A stretch of 64,000 nt of DNA from JAVJSU01 sp040219275. Lineage in GTDB: Bacteria > Chloroflexota > Anaerolineae > Aggregatilineales > Phototrophicaceae. Every line of letters starts with the position of its first letter. Position 1 is the first letter of the stretch. Of the stretch, positions 33,521-43,001 are shown in pieces. Made by a program: the position numbers and the translations under genes. Below the pieces are notes generated by a model, which did no database searches, was not told where the DNA came from, and saw only the letters and a list, made by a program, of their open reading frames with translations. The stretch is from NCBI GenBank assembly GCA_040219275.1, contig JAVJSU010000102.1:124001-188000 (forward strand), written 5' to 3'.

Positions 33521-35116
33521 ATGCCGCAGGTAGCGATCTACGACACGACTTTAAGAGATGGCACACAGCGCGAAGGCATTTCGCTATCTTTGGCGGATAA
33601 ACTGCGAATTACGCGTCTGCTGGACGAGCTAGGTGTCGCTTATATTGAAGGCGGTTGGCCCGGATCAAATCCCAAAGATGCGGCATATTTCGACGCGGTG
33701 CAGGACATTGACCTTAAACACGCCAAAATTGCCGCTTTCGGGTCGACCTGTCGCAAAAACAGCGATCCCGCAGACGATAGCAATATTCAGGCGCTAGTAG
33801 ATGCCAAGACATCGGTAGTGACCGTTGTGGGCAAAACGTCGATGTTGCATGTTACCGATGTGTTGCAGACCACGCCGGAAGAAAATGTCCGCATGATTAA
33901 TGTGAGTGTAGCGTATTTGAAGTCGCTCGGTAAAGAAGTTGTGTATGATGCCGAGCATTTCTTTGATGGCTCAAAGCTCGATCTTGAATATGCTTTCGAT
34001 ACGATCCGTGCGGCGGTAGAAGCTGGCGCGGATTGTGTGGTGCTGTGTGATACCAATGGCGGGTCGATGCCGTGGGAAGTTGCCCGTTTCGTCAATATGG
34101 TGCAGGATGCCTTTCCTGATGTGCCATTAGGCATTCATACCCACAACGATGGCGAACTCGCGGTAGCAAATTCACTGGCGGCAGTGCAGGCAGGGGCGGT
34201 GCATGTTCAGGGGACGATCAACGGCTATGGTGAACGCTGTGGCAATGCAAATTTGTGTAGCATCATCCCTGATCTGGAACTCAAAATGGGCTATAGCTGT
34301 GTGCCGGAGGGCAGTTTGCGTCATCTGACCAAGCTCTCGCGCACGGTTGCAGAAATCGCTAATCTTGCGCCCGACGAACATCTCGCTTTTGTCGGCAAAA
34401 GTGCCTTCGCCCATAAAGGGGGCATTCATGTTGCCGCCATCCGCCGCAATGTGGATAGTTATCAGCACATTGATCCTGCACTGATCGGTAATGAAATGCG
34501 CGTGTTGATCTCCGATCTGTCTGGACGTGGCAACGTGCTTAGTAAAGCGGAAGAACTGGGTATGGATGTTACCAAAGAGGAAGCCTTGCGAGTCCTTGAG
34601 GACATCAAACAGCTTGAAAGCGAAGGCTGGGTGTTTGAAGGTGCAGAAGCCTCGGTTGCCATACGATTATTCAGGGCGCGTCCTGAATACACCCCGCTAT
34701 TTACCTTGATTGATTTCACCGTACTGGTGGAAGATCGGCGTGATCGCGGCGCACTCTCCGAGGCGATGGTTAAGATTGATGTGAACGGCGACATCGTGCA
34801 TACTGCCGCAGAGGGGAATGGTCCGGTCAACGCGCTTGATCTTGCCCTACGAAAAGCCTTATTGCCAATTTATCCGCAAATGGCAGATTTTCAGCTTGCC
34901 GATTATAAGGTGCGTATTCTCGATAGTGAGAGCGCAACCGCCGCCACCACGAGGGTACTTATTGATACCCAAAACGGCAGTAAACGGTGGAGTACGGTGG
35001 GTGCGGGGACGAATATCATCCATGCAAGTTGGCTGGCACTCGTTGATAGTGTGGAATACGGCTTGCGGGTCGCGCTAGAAATTGATGAAGAACCCGCCGC
35101 AGTGATTGGCGATTAA
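33521..35116 (+). CDS. cimA: (R)-citramalate synthase
   Basis: 531 residues. 'YDTTLRDGTQREGISLSLADKLRI' and 'GWPGSNPKDAAYF' are the CimA-specific versions of the HMGL-like barrel motifs, and 'HTHNDGELAVANSLAAVQAG' and 'HKGGIHVAAI' complete the active site. A LeuA-type C-terminal allosteric domain follows. It condenses pyruvate with acetyl-CoA to citramalate, which LeuCD and LeuB convert to 2-ketobutyrate. This gives isoleucine without threonine deaminase; no ilvA is seen in the window. Encoded between leuD and leuB, the enzymes it needs. Confidence 0.93.
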   Translation: MPQVAIYDTTLRDGTQREGISLSLADKLRITRLLDELGVAYIEGGWPGSNPKDAAYFDAVQDIDLKHAKIAAFGSTCRKNSDPADDSNIQALVDAKTSVVTVVGKTSMLHVTDVLQTTPEENVRMINVSVAYLKSLGKEVVYDAEHFFDGSKLDLEYAFDTIRAAVEAGADCVVLCDTNGGSMPWEVARFVNMVQDAFPDVPLGIHTHNDGELAVANSLAAVQAGAVHVQGTINGYGERCGNANLCSIIPDLELKMGYSCVPEGSLRHLTKLSRTVAEIANLAPDEHLAFVGKSAFAHKGGIHVAAIRRNVDSYQHIDPALIGNEMRVLISDLSGRGNVLSKAEELGMDVTKEEALRVLEDIKQLESEGWVFEGAEASVAIRLFRARPEYTPLFTLIDFTVLVEDRRDRGALSEAMVKIDVNGDIVHTAAEGNGPVNALDLALRKALLPIYPQMADFQLADYKVRILDSESATAATTRVLIDTQNGSKRWSTVGAGTNIIHASWLALVDSVEYGLRVALEIDEEPAAVIGD

Positions 35117-35189
35117 GGCTGATCGCAAATTGATTTTATTGACGAGGGACACGTTAACGGCGTGTCCTTTGCATGTATAGGAGCATCTT

Positions 35190-36254
35190 ATGAAAGCGAC
35201 AATTACAGTTTTACCCGGAGATGGCATCGGTCCTGAAGTAACCGGTAAATCCGTTGAGGCAATGCAGAAGATCGCCTCAAAATTTGGGCATGATTTTACC
35301 TTTCAAGAAGCATTGATGGGTGGCATCGCCATTGATGAAACCGGAACATCATTGCCTGATGAAACAATTTCCATGTGTGAACAGGGCGATGCAATTTTGT
35401 TGGGTGCGGTGGGCGGTCCGAAATGGTCTGATCCTGCCGCGAAAGTACGCCCTGAGCAGGGTTTGCTGAAAATTCGCCAGCATTTTGGCTTGTTCGCTAA
35501 TCTGCGTCCCGTAAAAGCCTATCCCGCGCTAGCAGAACATGCGCCTTTACGCCCTGATCTGCTGGAAAATGTGGATATTCTGTTCGTTCGTGAACTCACT
35601 GGCGGGATATATTTTGGTGAGCGTCAGGAACAGGGCGATGATGGTACAGAAGCATACGATACTATGCTGTATTCTGTGCCGGAAGTCGAGCGTGTGGCGC
35701 ATGTGGCGTTCCGTGCGGCGCAGGGTCGGCGTGGCAAGATGACCTCTGTCGATAAAGCGAATGTGCTGGCATCAATGCGTTTATGGCGACGGACAGTGGT
35801 CAAAGTGCATGAAGATTATAGCGATGTCGAATTAGAGCATTTGCTGGTTGATGCGTGTACCATGCACATTCTGACCCGTCCATCTGCCTTTGATGTGATT
35901 CTGGCGGGCAATATGTTCGGCGATATTTTAAGCGACGAAGCCTCGGTGCTGGCAGGGTCATTGGGGATGTTGCCCTCCGCGTCTCTTGGTTCGGACAAAT
36001 TTGGTCTGTATGAGCCGATTCATGGGTCAGCGCCGGATATTGCAGGTCAAGGCAAAGCCAACCCCACCGGCACGATGCTCAGCGCGGCGATGCTGATGCG
36101 TTATAGTCTTGGATTAGAAGAAGAAGCGCAAGCGTTGGAATCTGCTGTAGAAAAAACGCTAGACGAAGGCGCACGTACCGCAGATATTGCGCCTCGCGGT
36201 GGGCAGTATATCAGCACAGATGAATTCGCGCAGACCGTTTTGTCCCACCTGTAG
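35190..36254 (+). CDS. leuB: 3-isopropylmalate dehydrogenase
   Basis: 354 residues, normal length. 'VLPGDGIGPEV', 'LTGGIYFGER', 'SVDKANVLASMRLWR' and 'NMFGDILSDEASVLAGSLGMLPSAS' are the family's substrate- and Mg-binding segments. 'PIHGSAPDIAGQGKANPTGTMLS' contributes to NAD binding. It oxidises and decarboxylates 3-isopropylmalate, and should also process the citramalate-derived malate. Last gene of the ilv-leu operon; a terminator follows. Confidence 0.97.
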   Translation: MKATITVLPGDGIGPEVTGKSVEAMQKIASKFGHDFTFQEALMGGIAIDETGTSLPDETISMCEQGDAILLGAVGGPKWSDPAAKVRPEQGLLKIRQHFGLFANLRPVKAYPALAEHAPLRPDLLENVDILFVRELTGGIYFGERQEQGDDGTEAYDTMLYSVPEVERVAHVAFRAAQGRRGKMTSVDKANVLASMRLWRRTVVKVHEDYSDVELEHLLVDACTMHILTRPSAFDVILAGNMFGDILSDEASVLAGSLGMLPSASLGSDKFGLYEPIHGSAPDIAGQGKANPTGTMLSAAMLMRYSLGLEEEAQALESAVEKTLDEGARTADIAPRGGQYISTDEFAQTVLSHL

Positions 36255-36292
36255 AAAGTATACAGATTTCTCGATAATCGCGATGCGATATG

Positions 36293-36298
36293 TATAAT
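36293..36298 (+). promoter_or_regulatory. -10-like TATAAT between leuB and the pullulanase gene
   Basis: A perfect TATAAT hexamer, with no good -35 at the usual distance. If used, transcription would start at or next to the 5' arm of the terminator hairpin at 36304. Confidence 0.3.
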
Positions 36299-36303
36299 TA
36301 TGG

Positions 36304-36340
36304 GCGAGTAACTTACAAAATATGTTACTCGCTCTTTTTT
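36304..36340 (+). terminator. Intrinsic terminator after leuB
   Basis: Perfect nine-base arms (GCGAGTAAC and GTTACTCGC) with an 11-base loop, followed by TCTTTTTT. It ends 26 bases before the pullulanase start and 87 bases after the leuB stop. Confidence 0.85.
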
Positions 36341-36365
36341 GTTAATAGGTTTTATGAGGAATTTC

Positions 36366-39300
36366 ATGAAAAGGATTATTTTGGGTCGTATTGGTAGTAG
36401 TGCAAGGCTGGCGGTTTCTCTGCTGATCGTATTGCTGATGACCTCAGTCATTACAGCGCAGATCGTGGAAAATCCTGATAGCGTGACCATCGCCGGGTCA
36501 GTGCAAAGTGTTCTGGGATGCTCCGGTGATTGGCAACCCGAATGTGAAGCAACATTTTTGACATATAACGCCAATGCAGATATCTGGACGGGCAGTTTTG
36601 ATCTCCCTGCCGGCAGTTATGATTATAAGGCGGCACTGAATGCTACCTGGGATTGGAATTATGGTGCGAATGCCGAACCCGGTGGGGCTGATGTTACACT
36701 GGAGCTAGCTGAAGATACTATAGTAACTTTCTACTTTGACGTAAAAACGGGCTGGATCACCGATGATGTGAATTCGCTGATTGCCACCGCACCGGGTAGC
36801 TATCAAAGCCTTGTTGGTTGTGCGGGGGATTGGGATCCGTCGTGTCTTGTGTCATGGATGCAAGACCCCGACGGTGATGGTGTTTATGTATTGAGTTTAC
36901 CGATTGTAACTGCCGGTGATTACGAGGCGAAGGTCGCACTTGGACTAAGCTGGGATGTGAACTTCGGTGTGGATGGCGAATCGGGTGGCGCGAATATCGC
37001 TTTTACTGTGCCCGAAGATAACGCACTGGTGACGTTTACGTTTGACTCTGCAACCAATGCCATCTCGATTGAAGCGGGTGATGCCGTGGATGTTGTGGAA
37101 AGTATGCCAGACGTGGGTGAAGCAGTCACGGATGTTCCGACTTTACCCGCTACCGGGCTAGATAATCCTGAGATGGTGGTCGTTCCCGGCACAATTCAGA
37201 GTGTTCTAGGTTGTCCCGGCGATTGGCAACCGGAATGTGAAGCGACTGCGTTGACCTATAATGCCGATTATGACATCTGGCGCGGTAGTTTTGATATTCC
37301 GGCGGGGTCTTATGAATATAAAGTTGCGCTGAATGGCACATGGGATGTGAATTTTGGTGCCGGAGCCGTACAGGGTGGTGAAAATTTCACGCTTGAACTC
37401 GAAGAGGACACCACCGTAGACTTCCTGTTTGATTACAAAACAGGTTGGGTGATGGATACCGTCAATAGCATCCTTGCGAATGTGCCGGGGAGTTTCCAGA
37501 GCGAAGTGGGTTGTGTAGATAGCAACGGTAATGGTGGCGATTGGGAACCGGCATGTCTACTCACATGGTTACAAGACCCCGATGCGGACGGTATTTACGT
37601 TTATGCAACCAGCGCGCTCCCTGCGGGGAATTATGAATCTAAAGTCGCTGTGAATGAAAGCTGGGGCGAAAACTATGGCGCTGACGGTGCACTCGACGGT
37701 GCAAATATTACTTTTACTGTCCCCGAAGACAACGTGCTTGTCAGTTTCGTTTGGGATTCATCCTCAGGAGTAATGGACATCAACGTAAGTAGTGACATTG
37801 TTATTGTAGGCAACATCGGCTTTGCATCTGCACATTGGATCACGGCTGATACGATTGCGTGGAATGTAGATATTGAAGACGGCGCGACCTATCTGCTGAA
37901 TTACTCTCCAGAAGCGACGCTTAGTTTGGGCGGAAATGGTATCGACGGTGGCGATGCGCTAACCCTCACCTACAATCCTGACGGCTTAAGCGCAGAATTG
38001 GCTGAGAAATTCCCCTATCTGGCGACTTATGATGTGTTCAATATTAGCGAATCAGATGTAACCCTCGTTCCTGAAATCCTGCGTGGGCAGATCGCTGTTT
38101 CTGCATTGAATGCTGAAGGCGCGCCGATTGATGCAACGGGCGTGCAAATTCCGGGCGTGCTGGATGACTTATTTTCTTATGATGGTAATCTGGGCGCGGT
38201 GCTAAATGAAGGTGTTCCAACAGTTAATGTCTGGGCACCGACAGCGCAAAACGTGCGTTTTCATCTTTTTGAAGACAGCAACCCCGCCAGCGAAAGCACA
38301 GCACTGGATATGACGCGGGATGATGCAACCGGCGTATGGAGCGTCACCGGAGAAGCGGATTGGGTAGGGAAATATTATCTCTATGAAGTGCAGGTCTACG
38401 CACCGTCCACACAGCAGATCGAGACGAATATCGTCACCGATCCGTATTCGCTCAGTCTGGCGATGAACAGCACCCGATCACAGATTGTCGATATGAACGA
38501 CCCTGCGTTGATGCCTGATGGTTGGGATACGCTGGTGAAACCTCCGCTAGAAGCACCGGAAGATATTGTGGTCTATGAGTTGCACATCCGTGATTTCAGT
38601 GTGACGGATGAAAGCGTACCGGAAGAACTGCGCGGTACGTATATGGCATTCACGTTGGAAGATTCCGCTGGAGTTAATCATCTTGAATCGCTGTCGGATG
38701 CAGGTTTAACGCATCTACATCTGTTACCTTCGTTTGACATTGCGACGATCAATGAGAATGCGTCCGAGCGTACTGAGCCTGACTTTGACGTGCTTGCGAG
38801 TTTCGCGCCGGATTCAGATGAGCAGCAGGCATTAATTGACCCAATCCGTGATGAGGACGGCTTCAATTGGGGATATGATCCATATCACTATACGGTGCCG
38901 GAAGGCAGTTACTCCACAAATCCAGATGGCTCACAGCGCATTCTGGAATTTCGCCAGATGGTGCAGTCCCTGAATGAAATGGGTTTACGTGTGGTGATCG
39001 ACGTTGTTTATAATCACACGAGCGATGCAGGTCAAAGCCCACGCTCGGTGCTTGATCGAATCGTGCCCGGTTATTATCATCGCTTAAATCCACAAACGGG
39101 CAATATTGAGACGAGCAGTTGTTGCCCAAATACCGCCAGCGAAAATTTTATGATGGAGCGCCTCCTAATTGATTCCTCACTCACATGGGCGGTGGATTAT
39201 AAAGTTGATGCCTTCCGCTTTGATCTGATGGGGTCGCATCTGCTTTCAAATATGGAAAACCTCCGCGCAGAACTGGATACCTTGACTTTAGAAGATGACG

Positions 39301-40439
39301 GTGTAGATGGATCATCTATTTTTGTCTATGGTGAAGGCTGGACGCGCTCTGATACCGATGGCAATGTACGCGGTGTGCCTGCGGTTCAGTTGACCATCGG
39401 CGGCACGGGTATTGGTGTATTTAATGATCGTTTGCGCGATGCAGTACGAGGTGGTAGCCCATTCGATGGTCGTCAACATCAGGGCTGGATTAGTGATCTG
39501 TACTTTAATCCAAATGGAATCACTCCCGGCGACGAAGCCGCACAATTGCAACAATTGCATGATTTTGCTCAGTTGATTCGCGTTGGCTTGGCGGGTAATC
39601 TGGCGAATTATGTGTTGCTGGATGGTGATGGTCAACCGCTTACGGGCGCGGAGGTGCCTTATGGTGGTGGCTCACCGGCAGGTTATACGCTTGATCCACA
39701 GGAGAACATTATTTATGTGTCCAAGCACGATAACGAGACCCTGTGGGACATCCTGATGTACAAAGACCTTGAGGGTGTTACGCTGGAAGATTATGTGCGG
39801 ATGCAGAATCTCGGCAATAGTATCGTCATGTTCTCTCAGGGCGTGCCATTCTTTCAAGCAGGGGATGATCTCTTGCGTTCTAAATCAATGGATCGTAATA
39901 GCTACAATTCCGGTGACTGGTTTAATCAATTAGATTGGACGTATCAGACAAATGGTTTTGGCATTGGCTTACCGCCGAGTGGTGATAATGGCGCACGGTG
40001 GGAGATCATGCGTCCGATCCTTGCTGATGAAAGCCTCATCGTTTCGCCTGATAATCTTGAAAGCTCACGTCAGCATTTCTTAGAAATCTTGCAAATTCGC
40101 AACGATGTGCGCTTGTTCCGCCTGCAAACTGGCGAACAGGTGATGGATATGTTGAACTTCCATAATATGGGTGCGGATGAGATTCCGGGTTTGATCGTTA
40201 TGAGCGTGACTGATGCGGCTGACTTTGACCCGCAATATGAATTGGTGGTGACGCTATTCAATTCATCACCGGATGAAGTTAGCTTTACAGAGGTTGATTT
40301 GGTCGGCGTTGGGTTGCAATTGCATCCAGTCTTCGCTAATTCGCATGATCCGATTGTACAAACCTCTGCGTTTGATTCTGAAACCGGAACATTTAGCATT
40401 CCCGGACGTACTACCGCGGTGTTTGTGCTGGGGCAATAA
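36366..40439 (+). CDS. Secreted type I pullulanase with four X25-like starch modules
   Basis: 1357 residues from the ATG at 36366 (GAGGAAT ribosome site; the longer TTG frame starts in the terminator). A signal peptide (about residues 1-32, ending V-I-T-A-Q) precedes four modules of the pullulanase X25 type, arranged as a duplicated pair: modules 1 and 3 share 'GDWQPECEAT', modules 2 and 4 share 'ANI(A/T)FTVPEDN'. An N-domain (about 540-680) and GH13 barrel follow. Motif 'FNWGYDPYHY' marks type I pullulanase. Catalytic residues: Asp953 in 'FRFDLMG', Glu990 in 'VYGEGW', Asp1122 in 'SKHDNE'. It hydrolyses alpha-1,6 branches of pullulan, starch or glycogen outside the cell. Confidence 0.95.
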   Translation: MKRIILGRIGSSARLAVSLLIVLLMTSVITAQIVENPDSVTIAGSVQSVLGCSGDWQPECEATFLTYNANADIWTGSFDLPAGSYDYKAALNATWDWNYGANAEPGGADVTLELAEDTIVTFYFDVKTGWITDDVNSLIATAPGSYQSLVGCAGDWDPSCLVSWMQDPDGDGVYVLSLPIVTAGDYEAKVALGLSWDVNFGVDGESGGANIAFTVPEDNALVTFTFDSATNAISIEAGDAVDVVESMPDVGEAVTDVPTLPATGLDNPEMVVVPGTIQSVLGCPGDWQPECEATALTYNADYDIWRGSFDIPAGSYEYKVALNGTWDVNFGAGAVQGGENFTLELEEDTTVDFLFDYKTGWVMDTVNSILANVPGSFQSEVGCVDSNGNGGDWEPACLLTWLQDPDADGIYVYATSALPAGNYESKVAVNESWGENYGADGALDGANITFTVPEDNVLVSFVWDSSSGVMDINVSSDIVIVGNIGFASAHWITADTIAWNVDIEDGATYLLNYSPEATLSLGGNGIDGGDALTLTYNPDGLSAELAEKFPYLATYDVFNISESDVTLVPEILRGQIAVSALNAEGAPIDATGVQIPGVLDDLFSYDGNLGAVLNEGVPTVNVWAPTAQNVRFHLFEDSNPASESTALDMTRDDATGVWSVTGEADWVGKYYLYEVQVYAPSTQQIETNIVTDPYSLSLAMNSTRSQIVDMNDPALMPDGWDTLVKPPLEAPEDIVVYELHIRDFSVTDESVPEELRGTYMAFTLEDSAGVNHLESLSDAGLTHLHLLPSFDIATINENASERTEPDFDVLASFAPDSDEQQALIDPIRDEDGFNWGYDPYHYTVPEGSYSTNPDGSQRILEFRQMVQSLNEMGLRVVIDVVYNHTSDAGQSPRSVLDRIVPGYYHRLNPQTGNIETSSCCPNTASENFMMERLLIDSSLTWAVDYKVDAFRFDLMGSHLLSNMENLRAELDTLTLEDDGVDGSSIFVYGEGWTRSDTDGNVRGVPAVQLTIGGTGIGVFNDRLRDAVRGGSPFDGRQHQGWISDLYFNPNGITPGDEAAQLQQLHDFAQLIRVGLAGNLANYVLLDGDGQPLTGAEVPYGGGSPAGYTLDPQENIIYVSKHDNETLWDILMYKDLEGVTLEDYVRMQNLGNSIVMFSQGVPFFQAGDDLLRSKSMDRNSYNSGDWFNQLDWTYQTNGFGIGLPPSGDNGARWEIMRPILADESLIVSPDNLESSRQHFLEILQIRNDVRLFRLQTGEQVMDMLNFHNMGADEIPGLIVMSVTDAADFDPQYELVVTLFNSSPDEVSFTEVDLVGVGLQLHPVFANSHDPIVQTSAFDSETGTFSIPGRTTAVFVLGQ

Positions 40440-40475
40440 CATATAGTCAACCTTTGAGTAACATATATGGGTGGA

Positions 40476-40512
40476 AATGGGGGAGTGCTGATCGGCGCTC
40501 TCCCATTCTTTA
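40476..40512 (+). terminator. Probable terminator after the pullulanase gene
   Basis: A long imperfect hairpin (AATGGGGGAGTGC with GGCGCTCTCCCATT) followed by CTTTA. The T-run is short, so efficiency is uncertain. Confidence 0.5.
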
Positions 40513-40609
40513 AAGTACCGTTAGAAATCGTATATCATATATTATTTTTAGTTGTGCGTTATGTGCAGTGGGTTATGATTAAGAAAATACTTATTATGGT
40601 GTGTGTACC

Positions 40610-41011
40610 ATGAGTGTAATCGTATTCTGGGATAATGATGAAAAGACCATTCTCCGTTATCATTTTAGCGGACGGTGGACATGGGACGAATATTTGGAAT
40701 CGCTTCAAAGTGGGCGAAAAATGATGGCGAGTGTTTCGCATTATGTTTGTATCTTGAATGACATGCACGAAACCTTGTTTTTGCCACCAAATTTTGTCAC
40801 TCTGGCAAAAAATGTCATCGAGTCGCGCCCTGATAACACCGGATTGGCGATTTTCTACACATCCAGTCAGTTTTTTAAAGCCATGTACCGTGTTTTAGAG
40901 AATTTATTACCGGAAGTCCCGACAAATTACCTTATTGCGACCACCGAGGAAGACGCATATGATCGTCTAAATACATGGCTAGCGAAAAATTCTATGTCCT
41001 CTCAGCGATAA
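40610..41011 (+). CDS. Small protein with STAS/SpoIIAA-like outline, function unknown
   Basis: About 133 residues. It starts 'MSVIVFWDNDEKTILRYHFSGRWTWDEYLESL', a strand-strand-helix opening as in SpoIIAA-like and similar small domains, then 'VCILNDMHETLFLPPNFVTLAKNVI' and 'GLAIFYTSSQFFKAMYRVL'. There is no conserved phospho-serine motif, so regulatory function by phosphorylation is not supported. The GTG at 40601 would add three residues; the ATG at 40610 is preferred without a good ribosome site for either. It lies convergent to the kinase-like gene. Confidence 0.6.
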   Translation: MSVIVFWDNDEKTILRYHFSGRWTWDEYLESLQSGRKMMASVSHYVCILNDMHETLFLPPNFVTLAKNVIESRPDNTGLAIFYTSSQFFKAMYRVLENLLPEVPTNYLIATTEEDAYDRLNTWLAKNSMSSQR

Positions 41012-41060
41012 GTTTGAACCCTATTGGGACGTTTCACGACTCTACGGTTTTATTGGTGAC

Positions 41061-42998
41061 CTAGTAGTTGGTACCGATATCGGTTGCATCCGGAGGAAAA
41101 GAATCGTCCGCTTCCACATAAGGGTTTGCGCGGACTTCATGAACTGATAACGCGCACAGCAAGAACATAAAGCGACGACTACCGACAGACATCGCTTCCC
41201 ATGAAATCGCCCGCAGGCTAGTGAGGGCAAGCGCAATATAGTATTCTGACCAGCGATCTTCCCGTGCAAGGCATTCTTCCACAATTTTGCGCACTTCAAC
41301 GATAACAGAAAGTGCGTGATGTAGCGGCGTATCATCAACAACAAACTGATGTTGATTAAGTGCACGAAGCTGTGTAAGTACCAGTCGTGCATCATCCCAA
41401 GAATCACTCACGATTGGCATAACCACTTCTCGCAACAGGCTAATTTCTAGCATTGCCCAATCAAACAAGGTATGCCCATCGCGCGAGTGGGCGAAATCAA
41501 TTAAGAAGGCGCTATTATTAGGTCCGATCATGATGTTGCCGAGGTGTAAATCACCGTGAATTGTGCTCAATGACCCGTTGATATACGTGTCGAGTAATTC
41601 CTCATAGGCAAATAGGGGATTTGGCAATCGTTCCAGATCGCTATTCGGGGTAAAGGGGATTTTTTCCAGGTCGGGATTAAAATCCGGCTCTAATGCGCGA
41701 ACAGAGTGCATCAGTTGTTGACTGCGCGTTTGCCAGACTGTGCCGATTATTGAATCAATGACTTCACCACGATAGTAGGTATCTTTCTCGAAGTCCAGAT
41801 TACGAATTTCGATCTTGTAGGCTTGTGCGGCATCACTGCCTTGTCCTGCGGCAAGCTGAATGGCGTTCCGCTCAGGATATGTTTTCCGGACTGTGAAATT
41901 TTCAATTGCAACCACATCGCCATAATCAATCGCGCTAAGTTTGGAGCGTTTGACAGGGAATTTGACGGTATAGCCATCTGATGGCAATTGTTTGTCCCCG
42001 GTGTATTCTAGCGTAAGAATGGGGGGCAATAGCCAATCATATTCCTGCCACACTTGAAAGCGATATGGACGACTTTGCCGCCACCAGATACGCCCGAAGG
42101 CTGGAAATAGCTCGTTTCTTACCCAACTCCCCAGTTGAGCCGGCTCCCAATCCACTAAAATGGCGCGTAAATCATGCGGAATGCGATCATTTCCGGCGAT
42201 GAGTGTATATTTGATTCCGGCGATGTCCATATTATCTGGCGCAACCGGACGATCTTCCAGACGTGCGGTGAGCGGAGGTAGCGTGCGTTTGACGAATGAC
42301 TCGTAACGACGGGTTTCGTCAAGAATCGCATCGGTATGATCAATTTTGATAACAACGGAGGCATCTTCGCGATTATCGCCATGCAAAGGCGTGATGACGA
42401 GCAATACAGCCGATGTGTACCCACCCATAAGACGGCGTTCCAACCGAATTTTGGGATACCCGTAAAACATGCGGCGGATCAGATACAGGTGTTCTTTGCT
42501 GAGCTGTTCGCTATCTTCAAAATGTGCGCCGGTCTCAATTTCGACATACGGAGTTTGCATTTCCGTACTTACATGCTCATTGTTATAAATACTTTCAACA
42601 ATCTTATGTGTGTCTTCAATGCCAAGAGCATGTAACACCCGTACAGGGATGCTATCGTCTTCTTCTAGAATGGCGGTGAGTAAATCCCGCTCATCTATTT
42701 CGTCGCGTCCGCTTTCCATTGCGATATCCCGCGCAATATCTAACAGTACATCTGCACGCGGCGTATTAGGAACACCCGCCCATAAGCGATGGCGACTTCC
42801 TTTGCCAATTTTCCGCCGGACAGAATCAATCACATATTCCGGCGTGAGACCATGCTTTTGTACAATGGAGGAGGCTAAGCCACCTTTAATTTCTAGTAGA
42901 GCGATAAATAAATGCTCAGCCCCGACATAGAAATGCCGCATTTTATAGGATTCCTGACGTGCGCTAATCAGGATATGTTTTAAGCCGATATTTGCCAT
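41061..42998 (-). CDS. Clp N-domain fused to an APH/choline-kinase-like kinase domain
   Basis: 645 residues. Residues 1 to about 135 match the Clp repeat (N) domain: 'HFYVGAEHLFIALLEIKGG' and 'DERDLLTAILEEDDSIPVRVLHALGI' are the two repeats' hallmark positions, without any AAA+ domain. From about 170 an APH-type kinase follows: G-loop 'MGGYTSAVLLV', Lys218 in 'VVIKID', catalytic loop 'HGDLHLGN' (His481, Asp483, Asn488) and metal-binding Asp501 in 'IDFAH'. All the residues needed for phosphotransfer are present. It lies 3 bases after an FHA gene, which would read phospho-threonine. Substrate unknown; I recall related kinase domains in proposed bacterial conflict systems, but I cannot confirm a match. 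Confidence 0.8.
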   Translation of the reverse strand: MANIGLKHILISARQESYKMRHFYVGAEHLFIALLEIKGGLASSIVQKHGLTPEYVIDSVRRKIGKGSRHRLWAGVPNTPRADVLLDIARDIAMESGRDEIDERDLLTAILEEDDSIPVRVLHALGIEDTHKIVESIYNNEHVSTEMQTPYVEIETGAHFEDSEQLSKEHLYLIRRMFYGYPKIRLERRLMGGYTSAVLLVITPLHGDNREDASVVIKIDHTDAILDETRRYESFVKRTLPPLTARLEDRPVAPDNMDIAGIKYTLIAGNDRIPHDLRAILVDWEPAQLGSWVRNELFPAFGRIWWRQSRPYRFQVWQEYDWLLPPILTLEYTGDKQLPSDGYTVKFPVKRSKLSAIDYGDVVAIENFTVRKTYPERNAIQLAAGQGSDAAQAYKIEIRNLDFEKDTYYRGEVIDSIIGTVWQTRSQQLMHSVRALEPDFNPDLEKIPFTPNSDLERLPNPLFAYEELLDTYINGSLSTIHGDLHLGNIMIGPNNSAFLIDFAHSRDGHTLFDWAMLEISLLREVVMPIVSDSWDDARLVLTQLRALNQHQFVVDDTPLHHALSVIVEVRKIVEECLAREDRWSEYYIALALTSLRAISWEAMSVGSRRFMFLLCALSVHEVRANPYVEADDSFPPDATDIGTNY

Positions 42999-43001
42999 GG
43001 T

